A program made the position numbers and the translations under genes. From Planctomycetota bacterium (GTDB lineage: Bacteria; Planctomycetota; Phycisphaerae; Sedimentisphaerales; Anaerobacaceae), in the NCBI GenBank assembly GCA_023135255.1, contig JAGLTN010000534.1:1-9318 (forward strand): DNA of 9,318 bases, given 5' to 3'. The notes below the pieces were generated by a model that saw only the letters and a program-made list of their open reading frames with translations, ran no database searches and was not told where the DNA came from. Below, piece by piece: positions 1-6,413 of this stretch (the stretch's first letter is position 1; each line of letters starts with the position of its first letter).

Positions 1-2371
1 CCTCAGCATGGCTTAGAGCTCTGTTGTACATTCTGAAGTCATCTATACAACCCGGCCAGAATTGAGTGCCATCGACATAACCACTGCCAAGTCTGAACAG
101 ATCACAGCCATACATCTTATTGATCTCACCTCGGCGGTAAGCCATCAACTCACCGTTGAGGTATATCCACATTTCACCATTGCCACAGTCTTTAACAAGT
201 GCATAATGATGCCAATCGGTATAATAAGTATTGTCCTCTGGGAAATAGTTTACTGCATCCCAATCGACGTAACCAGTATTACCGCCTGAACCGGCATGGA
301 ACACTACCTGCATATTAGCGTAAAATGCTGGTGAATAGAACGTGAACAGAACATTTCTGTCTCCAGCTACATCTAAACCGCCAAAGACTTTCATGTACCA
401 GGCAGGAGCAGCCGTGTCGTTCTTAAGCCACATTGAGAATGTAACTTCTTCGTTAACATCAGCAAATGCCGCGGGTGGAACAATCATGTTCGAACCTGAA
501 GTGCCGCTGCTCGCGTTGAAGTGGATACTCTTTCCGCTACCATCATGACCGGTGTCATAAGTTGCAGCTGAACCAAGATTCTGCAGTGTACCGTTGTTAC
601 CGGCAACAGAATCTGTGGTGTTGTTCTCAAAGTCATAATGCAGAACCATGTCATCGTCACTAACAGCTACGGCAGAAACAGTATAACCAGCTAACAGCCA
701 GTTAAACGCAAGTGCGTCAAGGTCGTCATAGTTAACAACGCAGTCTTCTGTGATATCAGCCTGCAATGAGCTTTGTGAAACAACACATTTGCTCGGATAC
801 AGTGCGATATCATCAATATAGATTATATCCCATTTGCTGGAGCTCATACCCAGGTTTGTGCCGTCACCGAGTCCTATCTCCATGTAGCTTACGTTGTTGA
901 GGTCAACACCTGCTGCTGCGATATCAGGAAGAGATATATTGATTTCCTGCCAACCTTCAACAAGGGTATTAACATCCGCAATCGCAACATTAGCATCTGT
1001 CGTGCCGTCACCGATCGTAACGAACAACGGCAGAGTAAAGTTAGCTGCATCACCATAGTAGTTGATAGTAAGCATCTTAACGCCATTTACAGTCCAGTCC
1101 TGAGCCGGGCTGAATGACCTTGCAGCTATCGTATAATATGGAGGATAAGGTACGTGGTATCTAAGTCTCATTGAGTTAACAGGGCTTATACACGGATCAT
1201 TCATGAGTAATATCTGCATATCACCCCAACCGAGCTTATCTGTCCATACATCTGTGATGCTGTTGCCGTCATTGTCATAGCTTTCGAAGTCTTCCACTAT
1301 AACATATTTTATGGTATCAAACTGCCATACCGGGCCTTGCAATACGTCACCCAGACTGTTGACTTCGTCAACTCTCCAATAGTAGGTCTTCATCAGTTCA
1401 AGACCACATGGATCATAAGTCGTTGCTATCTGTTGGCCTATGTAACAATCTGAGAAGGTATTTGCGTCTTTAACATCCGTATAACTTTCACTAAAGTATA
1501 CATCGTGAGCTACTGCCTCTCTACCTGCTCTCCATACGAGAACCGTATCCAGAGGATTGTTTGTAGATTTATGTGCAGGAGAAATAACCTTGGCAAGTTG
1601 CGGTTCAGCTTCCTCCCATAACCATTGCGTTGCAAATGCCTCAAGGTCGTTAATATCAACAAACTCGTTATTTCCAACCAGATCATGAGTAGTTGTGCTT
1701 TTTTGCCAGTAATTAGCCAACTCTGTGAAATCTAAAAAGTTGATAATCCCATCTTTATTAAAATCTGCGGGACGGTCGATTTCTTCAAGAAAAATATTGT
1801 CAAAATAACCATGCCCAGAACCAGCCAAGCCATCCTTATAGATGATCAGGCTCATTCTAATTCTAGTTGCACCGACAAAATCACCGTTTACATCAACAGT
1901 GTTGGTTATAATGGTATCACCTGTAGGTGTGATCCATTCATTAGGCTCTGCTGTACTATCGATATAGATTTCCTGTACCCACCACGGAAACCACTGACCA
2001 TTATCGACATCTTCGCCTATTTCTGCCTTAATAATAGCCCTCATAGTATCAAGAAGAGGGAAAGGCCCCGCATTTATCAGGTCGCCGCTGAAAGCGTATT
2101 TAGCACCTGGGACAACGGTTATATCCTGGAAAAAACCATTGTCTGGCCAAAATATAGCAGCATCCTCATTAGGTATTGTCTGACCGTAGTTGGCAGTGTG
2201 ATCCCCTATGTCAACATTGTCACCCTGCACGCCCCACCATGTTGTCCAGTAGTTTGGGTCCCAGCCCATTTCGAAGTCACCATTTTTAACAAGGTTAGAC
2301 CCCGCCAAGGAGTTACTGACCATAGCGATCATAAAAATCACAAAACACGCTATCATTAGTTTCTTTTTCAT
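1..2371 (-). CDS. Large secreted multimodular protein (CBM-like, dockerin-like, LamG), 3' end outside window
   Basis: The minus-strand frame from ATG at 2371 stays open for 790 codons to the window edge, so the C-terminus is missing. A ribosome site (AAAGGG, 2379-2384) lies 7 nt upstream. Visible modules: signal peptide at residues 1-23 (MKKK, hydrophobic core, ending SLA); jelly-roll CBM-like domain about 25-195, opening NLVKNGDFE; dockerin-like EF-hand pair 203-252, with calcium loop D203-N205-D207-N211-D214 and a looser second copy from D230; Fn3-like segment about 260-352; second jelly-roll-like domain about 357-525; half dockerin-like repeat 539-559 (D539, D543, N547, D550); LamG/concanavalin-like domain from about 575, with WHHYALVKD at 720 and IDDFRMYNRAL at 776. 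No glycosidase active site is visible. Likely a secreted polysaccharide-binding or surface protein; a catalytic domain beyond the edge is possible. Exact function unknown. Secretion and module calls are firm, binding partners inferred. Confidence 0.85.
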   Translation of the reverse strand, partial: MKKKLMIACFVIFMIAMVSNSLAGSNLVKNGDFEMGWDPNYWTTWWGVQGDNVDIGDHTANYGQTIPNEDAAIFWPDNGFFQDITVVPGAKYAFSGDLINAGPFPLLDTMRAIIKAEIGEDVDNGQWFPWWVQEIYIDSTAEPNEWITPTGDTIITNTVDVNGDFVGATRIRMSLIIYKDGLAGSGHGYFDNIFLEEIDRPADFNKDGIINFLDFTELANYWQKSTTTHDLVGNNEFVDINDLEAFATQWLWEEAEPQLAKVISPAHKSTNNPLDTVLVWRAGREAVAHDVYFSESYTDVKDANTFSDCYIGQQIATTYDPCGLELMKTYYWRVDEVNSLGDVLQGPVWQFDTIKYVIVEDFESYDNDGNSITDVWTDKLGWGDMQILLMNDPCISPVNSMRLRYHVPYPPYYTIAARSFSPAQDWTVNGVKMLTINYYGDAANFTLPLFVTIGDGTTDANVAIADVNTLVEGWQEINISLPDIAAAGVDLNNVSYMEIGLGDGTNLGMSSSKWDIIYIDDIALYPSKCVVSQSSLQADITEDCVVNYDDLDALAFNWLLAGYTVSAVAVSDDDMVLHYDFENNTTDSVAGNNGTLQNLGSAATYDTGHDGSGKSIHFNASSGTSGSNMIVPPAAFADVNEEVTFSMWLKNDTAAPAWYMKVFGGLDVAGDRNVLFTFYSPAFYANMQVVFHAGSGGNTGYVDWDAVNYFPEDNTYYTDWHHYALVKDCGNGEMWIYLNGELMAYRRGEINKMYGCDLFRLGSGYVDGTQFWPGCIDDFRMYNRALSHAE

Positions 2372-2628
2372 TACATCACCCTTTGTCCTAATCTTATATT
2401 CTTTAAACATTCAGATTTTAAACTAGCCACATCTAATCACTTTTTTATTCTGCTTTTACTTTTTTTTTATAAACCATATAGAATTATTGCGTTGTCATCA
2501 GGTCGCCCAGAATCAGCCATCTAAATGTTTTTCCATTACTAATCTTAATTCCTGCCAAAACTATCAATTCAGTTTAAATTCTTGCTGGCGACTTTTATTG
2601 CCGCCAGTAAGAATTCGATTTAAATCTG
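2372..2628. other. AT-rich intergenic region upstream of the multimodular gene
   Basis: This 257-bp gap lies between the PEP-CTERM gene and the multimodular gene. Apart from the hairpin at 2577-2615 and the ribosome site at 2379-2384 it holds long A/T runs (for example around 2440-2470). On the minus strand a TATAAG element near the ribosome site could be a -10, but I see no convincing -35 partner, so no promoter is called. None of the TAGCAACCGNTTRCTA operators found elsewhere in the window occurs here. No small ORF with a good ribosome site was seen. Confidence 0.5.
2577..2615 (-). terminator. Hairpin just after the PEP-CTERM gene
   Basis: Two 14-nt arms, 2577-2590 and 2602-2615, pair with a single G/A difference (G-U wobble or mismatch depending on strand) around an 11-nt loop. 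The hairpin begins 13 nt past the TAA of the PEP-CTERM gene on the minus strand. No clear U-tract follows it, so it could be an intrinsic terminator of weak type or a 3'-end stabilising stem. Confidence 0.5.
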
Positions 2629-3255
2629 TTATTTTCGCTTTCTTAAAAGTAATCCGCCCATTCCCAACAAAACTAAAGTCATTGGCTCTGGGACGAGAGT
2701 CATGTTGTCAACAAAAGCTGCTCCTGCGCCAACACCACTAGGTTGGAAGTGCAGGAATAAAGCTTCAACTTGTGTTGTACCCGCTGGCGCTGTAAGTGTT
2801 AGAGAGCCAGGAATCCATGTGTCAGTTAATGAAGTAGCATCAACCTGAACAACATCCTGACCATATAATTCTGCTCCTAAAGCATCCTGAAATACCAGCT
2901 TGATAACAGCAAAAGTATCACCTACCATAGCATCACTGCTCAAATGCATTACCAGTCCAGATAACGTGTACACATCACCAGCAGTAGCTGGTAAAACCTG
3001 TGAAAATCCAGCATTGGTCCATGGGTAAGCCCAGTTTCCCCAAGCTTTTCCAGCGTAGTTTGCATAAGCAACATCACCAGGGGTAAGAAGCGGCAGCGGT
3101 GCCCCGGCGTTATCCTGATTTACTACAGCTGTCCCGTTCCAAGCGTTCCAGCCGGCACCGGTAATGTCTGAAAAGTCGCCATTAACCAGCAAATTCGCAC
3201 TTGCGACACTCGCAATGCTGCAGATCGCCAAAATTATTAAAACTTTCTTTTTCAT
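2629..3255 (-). CDS. Secreted PEP-CTERM protein with CBM-like domain
   Basis: This gene encodes 208 aa. I chose ATG at 3255 because GGAGAAG lies just upstream and a signal peptide follows at once (MKKK, hydrophobic stretch, cleavage near VASA20). The frame stays open 28 codons further upstream, but that stretch looks non-coding. The body, about residues 21-186, opens NLLVNGDFSD and ends AAFVDNMTL, a layout typical of CBM_4_9-like jelly-roll domains; it has no cysteines. The C-terminus is a complete PEP-CTERM signal: VPEP at 188-191, a hydrophobic helix 192-204 and a basic RKRK end. In known systems this signal is cleaved by an exosortase, and the protein goes to the cell surface or exopolysaccharide. 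No exosortase is in the window. It lies 89 bp after the first lacI and may share its transcript. Substrate binding is inferred from fold and context only. Confidence 0.9.
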   Translation of the reverse strand: MKKKVLIILAICSIASVASANLLVNGDFSDITGAGWNAWNGTAVVNQDNAGAPLPLLTPGDVAYANYAGKAWGNWAYPWTNAGFSQVLPATAGDVYTLSGLVMHLSSDAMVGDTFAVIKLVFQDALGAELYGQDVVQVDATSLTDTWIPGSLTLTAPAGTTQVEALFLHFQPSGVGAGAAFVDNMTLVPEPMTLVLLGMGGLLLRKRK

Positions 3256-3283
3256 CTTCTTCTCCAAAATTAGAGTAACAATG

Positions 3284-3300
3284 TTTAATACGTTATTAAA
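3284..3300. promoter_or_regulatory. 17-bp inverted repeat upstream of PEP-CTERM gene
   Basis: TTTAATA-CGT-TATTAAA is a perfect 7-bp inverted repeat with a 3-bp spacer, 29 bp upstream of the PEP-CTERM start. It is unlike the LacI operators of this locus. It could be a binding site for another regulator or just AT-rich leader sequence. I found no convincing promoter paired with it. Confidence 0.3.
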
Positions 3301-3344
3301 TTTTAAAAGTTTCCCAGGCTCTGACAGCACCTGTTCCACCCATA

Positions 3345-4388
3345 CTAATTTTTTAAAAATCTTTGTAATTTACTCGGTTTAGCGGTAGTTTTACGCACTA
3401 CCAGTTTTTCATCGATAACAATATTTTTATGCTGAAGTGAATCTCTATTATTTAGATAAGCAAGCATTATTTCAGCGGATATTTCACCCATCTTTTTTGA
3501 CTGAAGATCGACGAAAGTTAAATTCGGACTCATTACATCTGTAGCATATTCATCGCAAAAACAGATCAGGCTGAAATCATTCGGTATCGCAAGTTCAAGC
3601 CTGTGTGCAGCCTGCATAAGGTTTAATGCATTCATGTGGCCATAAGCAATTACTGCTGTGGCTTTTTGGTCAACGACTGTTTTCCTGAGAAATTTTTCTG
3701 AGCATTCCAAACTGAAATCATGCCCATCTATTGGTTCCAGACCCTTTGAGTCTAACTCAGTCAAATAGGTTGAATGTCTGTCAGCCACACTTTGATGGCC
3801 ATCCAGACGAGTAGAAGGGGCATTAGCGTAAGCTATTCTTTGATGCCCTAATTCTGTCAAATGCTCGACAACCAATTTCATCCCTTGTACATCATTGGGT
3901 TTTACACAGGAACTCTTGTCCGGCATTGATCCGTTTATAACTACACAAGGAACACCTCGTTTATTTAATTCTTCAAAAGTCCTGTCATTGACTTGTGCAA
4001 GTATAATTGCGCCATCAATTTTCCATGCCGGCAAATGGCTGACTCCTGGCTTATGGTGTGACATGTCAACTATGATATCAATTCCTGGCTGTGTATTGAA
4101 AACTTTGGTAATATTGTTAATCACACATTGGTAAATATTGCCTAAATCTCTTAATGCATGAGAACCACCCAATACAGATATCATTTTTGTTCGCTGCTTG
4201 GCCAGGCTTTTAGCAAGTAGATTCGGCTTGTAGTTTAAATGCTCAACTGCTTCGAGGATACGTTTTTTAACATCATTGCGAACAGTAAATCCATTGCCGA
4301 GTTTATTGTTTAAAACTCGACTAACCGTCGATTTACTAACCCCTGCGTGACTTGCTACATCACTAAGATTTACTACAGTTTTACTCAA
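3345..4388 (-). CDS. LacI-family transcriptional regulator (first copy)
   Basis: A 347-aa sugar-responsive DNA-binding regulator of usual LacI/GalR length. Residues 7-28 form the helix-turn-helix (LSDVASHAGVSKSTVSRVLN). Residues 53-63 are the hinge (YKPNLLAKSLA), with Leu62 at the place of the minor-groove leucine. The rest is a periplasmic-binding-protein-like effector domain. A loop of about 3 extra residues (KLGNGF) follows the recognition helix, also seen in the second copy. The start is TTG at 4388, not ATG: AGGAG lies 8 nt upstream, and the next methionine (residue 69) would remove the DNA-binding domain. A promoter and operator sit just upstream, so it is probably autorepressed. By position it should control the neighbouring hydrolase and perhaps the symporter. 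The effector sugar is unknown. Confidence 0.93.
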   Translation of the reverse strand: MSKTVVNLSDVASHAGVSKSTVSRVLNNKLGNGFTVRNDVKKRILEAVEHLNYKPNLLAKSLAKQRTKMISVLGGSHALRDLGNIYQCVINNITKVFNTQPGIDIIVDMSHHKPGVSHLPAWKIDGAIILAQVNDRTFEELNKRGVPCVVINGSMPDKSSCVKPNDVQGMKLVVEHLTELGHQRIAYANAPSTRLDGHQSVADRHSTYLTELDSKGLEPIDGHDFSLECSEKFLRKTVVDQKATAVIAYGHMNALNLMQAAHRLELAIPNDFSLICFCDEYATDVMSPNLTFVDLQSKKMGEISAEIMLAYLNNRDSLQHKNIVIDEKLVVRKTTAKPSKLQRFLKN

Positions 4389-4396
4389 AACTTACT

Positions 4397-4401
4397 CTCC
4401 T
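4397..4401 (-). promoter_or_regulatory. Ribosome binding site deciding the TTG start of lacI copy 1
   Basis: On the minus strand this is AGGAG, 8 nt before the TTG at 4388. No in-frame ATG lies between it and the helix-turn-helix, so it supports TTG as the real start. Confidence 0.75.
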
Positions 4402-4409
4402 GTTAAAAT

Positions 4410-4423
4410 CAGCAATGTTGCTA
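4410..4423. repeat. Contracted operator-like inverted repeat
   Basis: Inside this stretch AGCAA-TG-TTGCT carries the same arms as the locus operators, but with 2 bp between them instead of 4. On the minus strand it reads TAGCAACATTGCTG. It lies 6 bp from the operator at 4430, within the lacI leader. LacI-type dimers are strict about spacing, so binding is doubtful; it may be a decayed site. Confidence 0.35.
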
Positions 4424-4429
4424 CTTTTT

Positions 4430-4445
4430 TAGCAACCGCTTGCTA
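4430..4445. promoter_or_regulatory. LacI-family operator O1 (lacI copy 1 promoter)
   Basis: TAGCAACCGCTTGCTA has perfect 6-bp arms and a central CpG, the layout known for LacI/GalR operators. It lies just downstream of a -10 element and covers the expected start of the lacI transcript, 41 bp before the TTG codon. Binding there should block transcription, giving autorepression. It matches two other sites in the window at 13 or more of 16 positions. Confidence 0.85.
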
Positions 4446-4450
4446 TGATG

Positions 4451-4479
4451 AACTTAACATTTTCAGGCATCTTAGTCAA
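4451..4479 (-). promoter_or_regulatory. Probable sigma70-type promoter of lacI copy 1
   Basis: On the minus strand the -35 is TTGACT (4474-4479), followed by a 17-bp spacer and a weak -10 TAAGTT (4451-4456). A TG extension lies in front of the -10. The predicted start is near 4444, inside operator O1. The -35 and spacing are good and the -10 is poor, which fits a weakly expressed regulator gene. Confidence 0.55.
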
Positions 4480-4573
4480 GCAATAAGTGCTACAGAAAAA
4501 TACCAGGATTTGTTTTTTAATTGTGCGGATTTACATAACTTATTTTCCTGTAATGGTTTAATTTTCAAGTCTT

Positions 4574-4610
4574 AACAGAAAAATATTTTCAAAAAAAACA
4601 TTTTTCTGTT
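4574..4610 (-). terminator. Perfect 11-bp inverted repeat abutting operator O2
   Basis: AACAGAAAAAT (4574-4584) pairs exactly with ATTTTTCTGTT (4600-4610) around a 15-nt A-rich loop. It lies 130-166 nt past the symporter stop codon and directly touches operator O2. It could end the symporter transcript, but the stem is AU-rich and no U-tract follows the arm. A DNA-level binding site is an equal possibility. Confidence 0.35.
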
Positions 4611-4628
4611 TTAGCAACCGTTTGCTAA
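4611..4628. promoter_or_regulatory. LacI-family operator O2 (distal, no clear promoter)
   Basis: TTAGCAACCGTTTGCTAA has perfect 7-bp arms and the central CpG of LacI-type sites, making it the longest palindrome of the three. It lies 182 bp centre to centre from O1, on the upstream side of the lacI promoter. I see no good promoter overlapping it on either strand. It may be an auxiliary operator for looping with O1, or may belong to a promoter I cannot recognise. Confidence 0.8.
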
Positions 4629-4739
4629 AGGTATTTCAGCCATTTTTTCAGCTTATATATTTTCGGGATCAATGCTATATGAAAAGCGTAAGTGTACAGA
4701 AAAACAAAATCAACTTGCCTTAGTAAAGCCAATAAATCA

Positions 4740-6200
4740 TCATTCTGATAGCTTTCCACTGCCCCCAAGGCCGCCCAGTTTTCCTCGTCTCTGTTCGAGT
4801 TCAGCACGGATATCGTAGGCTCTTTCTTCTGTTATTTTATAGGTTGCAATAATAATGATCGCTATCGCAGAGGTCACAATTGGGACACCAACATCAAATA
4901 CCCTTAGGTAGAACAATGTCTTTACAGATTGGGCTTCTTTTAAAGCCACATCGAATCCGGATACTTTAAGCAGAATACCCGTAAGAAGTCCGGCAAGTGC
5001 CATACCAACCTTAACCATCCACCAATAAATTGCTCCAAAGTTTCCTTCACGTCTGCGATGGGTTTGAAGTTCATCATAATCGCAGATATCCGAGATCATT
5101 GAACCCATGAGCGTAAACAACGATCCTACTCCGAATGCAACAAATGGAGCTGCCAAAAGTAACCAGTAAGGATGATCGGGATTGTATCCGACCCATTTTA
5201 ACGCATATCCAACCAGAGAAAGAGATATTGTTATCAGGAAAGTTCTGCGTTTGCCTATTCGTGTTGCAACCCAACCCGTCAACGGTATCACGAGTAAAGT
5301 CGCCGCTGACGTAAGCATTCCAAACCAACCAAGAAGCTTACCACCCATGCTGTTATTGCCATGGAAGACATAATAGATCATGACGTATATCGAAAAAGAC
5401 ATTCCAAGCTGATAGCCATTGAAGACCAAAAAGGTTGCTCCACAAATTTTTACAAATGGTTTGCATCTAAAGGTGATAGCAATACCTTTGAAGAATTCAT
5501 TCATATTTACCCGTAAGCCTTTTGGGGTCTCAACCTTGGGCAGTAAGCCAAACTTCTCTCGGCAAAAGATAGCGGGGATGACTCCCAGTACAGCAACAGT
5601 AATTCCGACTAAGATCGCTAATGTGCGTGCCCCGTGAACGGTATTCTTGAATAGTTTTTCATTTGCCATGATGGCATAAAACCATGGAACACCAAGCCAG
5701 ACAAGTTGACCAATCGTATTGACAAAGGCGTGCAATCGCGTTCGTTCATGGTAATCAGCCGTCATTTCATAACCAAAAGCTACAAAAGGAGTCGCATAGA
5801 CAGTATAGGCTAGAAAGAAGCAAATTGATGCTGCCATAAAGACCCAGAAATAGAAACTTTGGCTGTGCCCTTCCGGAAGTTGCCACATCAACGCGAAGAT
5901 GATCCCAGAAAGAATCGCACCGACAAAAATATAAGGCCTGCGTCGGCCCCATCGGGTTCGTGTGTTATCAGAAATATACCCCATAACGGGATCGGAAACA
6001 GCATCAAAAATTCGAGGAACAGCTCCGATGATACCAACCAGTAACGGATCCATGCCAAGGCCTAGATTCAGAATAACAACCATGGCAGGCAACGCAGCAG
6101 CCTGGAGATTATTAACTAACATGCCCAGAGCGTATGCAATTTTCTGAGGAACAGCAATACGATCCCCGGCAGCAGTAATACAATGTTTCATCTTGCTCAT
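4740..6200 (-). CDS. GPH-family sugar:cation symporter (MFS fold)
   Basis: A 486-aa inner-membrane carrier with about 12 hydrophobic segments. It has hallmarks of the glycoside-pentoside-hexuronide:cation family: D66-x-x-S69-D70-P71 with a following D78 and a basic RTRWGRRRPY stretch in the first cytoplasmic loop, and SDICDYDELQT at 370-380 in the second half. The family imports mono- or oligosaccharides with a proton or sodium ion. ATG at 6200 is supported by GAGG 5 nt upstream; a second ATG three codons on is less well spaced. The C-terminus ends in a glycine-rich tail (GGLGGSG). It is divergent from the hydrolase gene, with its own promoter in the shared gap, which suggests uptake of products that enzyme releases. 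The sugar cannot be named. Length is normal and no damage is seen. Confidence 0.93.
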   Translation of the reverse strand: MSKMKHCITAAGDRIAVPQKIAYALGMLVNNLQAAALPAMVVILNLGLGMDPLLVGIIGAVPRIFDAVSDPVMGYISDNTRTRWGRRRPYIFVGAILSGIIFALMWQLPEGHSQSFYFWVFMAASICFFLAYTVYATPFVAFGYEMTADYHERTRLHAFVNTIGQLVWLGVPWFYAIMANEKLFKNTVHGARTLAILVGITVAVLGVIPAIFCREKFGLLPKVETPKGLRVNMNEFFKGIAITFRCKPFVKICGATFLVFNGYQLGMSFSIYVMIYYVFHGNNSMGGKLLGWFGMLTSAATLLVIPLTGWVATRIGKRRTFLITISLSLVGYALKWVGYNPDHPYWLLLAAPFVAFGVGSLFTLMGSMISDICDYDELQTHRRREGNFGAIYWWMVKVGMALAGLLTGILLKVSGFDVALKEAQSVKTLFYLRVFDVGVPIVTSAIAIIIIATYKITEERAYDIRAELEQRRGKLGGLGGSGKLSE

Positions 6201-6267
6201 TTTTACCTCATTTCCAAGTTTTATAACTAGTTGCCACCAGTGTTCTAATCCTATGCAATTAAGGGTC

Positions 6268-6295
6268 AGTATAGATAATTTCTGTAAACTGTCAA
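6268..6295 (-). promoter_or_regulatory. Promoter of the symporter gene
   Basis: On the minus strand the -35 is a perfect TTGACA (6290-6295), then a 16-bp spacer and -10 TATACT (6268-6273, 5 of 6 to consensus). The start would be near 6261, giving a leader of about 60 nt to the ATG at 6200. Its -35 lies 7 bp from the -35 of the divergent hydrolase promoter. Operator O3 lies 35 bp upstream of it, not on it. Confidence 0.7.
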
Positions 6296-6302
6296 TAATT
6301 CC

Positions 6303-6331
6303 TTGACAAAAACCTGTAAAAATATTATATT
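6303..6331 (+). promoter_or_regulatory. Promoter of the GH50-like hydrolase gene
   Basis: A perfect TTGACA -35 (6303-6308), a 17-bp spacer and a TATATT -10 (6326-6331, 5 of 6 to consensus). Operator O3 begins on the last base of the -10 and covers the expected start near 6338. A strong promoter held off by a repressor is the natural reading. Confidence 0.8.
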
Positions 6332-6346
6332 AGCAACCGGTTACTA
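6331..6346. promoter_or_regulatory. LacI-family operator O3 (hydrolase promoter)
   Basis: TAGCAACCGGTTACTA shares TAGCAACCG with O1 and O2. Its inner 8 bp, AACCGGTT, are perfectly symmetric around the central CpG; one outer position (A for G) breaks the arm. It spans the presumed transcription start of the hydrolase gene and could also influence the symporter promoter next to it. Confidence 0.85.
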
Positions 6347-6413
6347 TGTGAAATACTTACCGCTGGTTGTTTTTAAATATAGTTGATAACTCTTGGAGCA
6401 AAGTAGATTTGTG

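Larger units (their letters stand above)
4389..4739. other. Regulatory intergenic region between symporter and lacI copy 1
   Basis: This 351-bp gap carries no credible gene. It holds operators O1 and O2, a contracted operator-like repeat, the lacI promoter, a perfect 11-bp inverted repeat at 4574-4610, and three direct copies of ACAGAAAA followed by A then T or C (4492, 4575, 4696). On the minus strand an open frame runs on past the symporter stop in another phase, but it has no ribosome site and no recognisable domain. Confidence 0.7.

Noticed and set aside
889..1086. Short minus-strand frame of 65 codons inside the multimodular gene
   Set aside because: It is in a different phase from the long open frame that carries recognisable domains across this whole stretch.
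1811..2359. Plus-strand open frame of 182 codons
   Set aside because: It is antisense to the signal peptide, CBM-like and dockerin-like regions of the minus-strand gene, has no ribosome site and resembles no protein family.
3256..3339. Longer N-terminus for the PEP-CTERM protein
   Set aside because: It would put 28 residues before a clear signal peptide, and the good ribosome site lies directly before the ATG at 3255.
4625..4807. Minus-strand 60-codon frame over the end of the symporter gene
   Set aside because: It overlaps the symporter C-terminus in another phase, lacks a ribosome site, and the symporter ends normally for its family, so no frameshift is implied.
6226..6241. Imperfect ACTAGT-N4-ACCAGT inverted repeat in the symporter leader
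   Set aside because: Arms are short and mismatched and do not resemble the locus operator; likely chance.
6393..6413. TTG start at 6393 for the hydrolase
   Set aside because: No ribosome site precedes it, and GGAG lies inside the extension, better placed for the later GTG/ATG codons.
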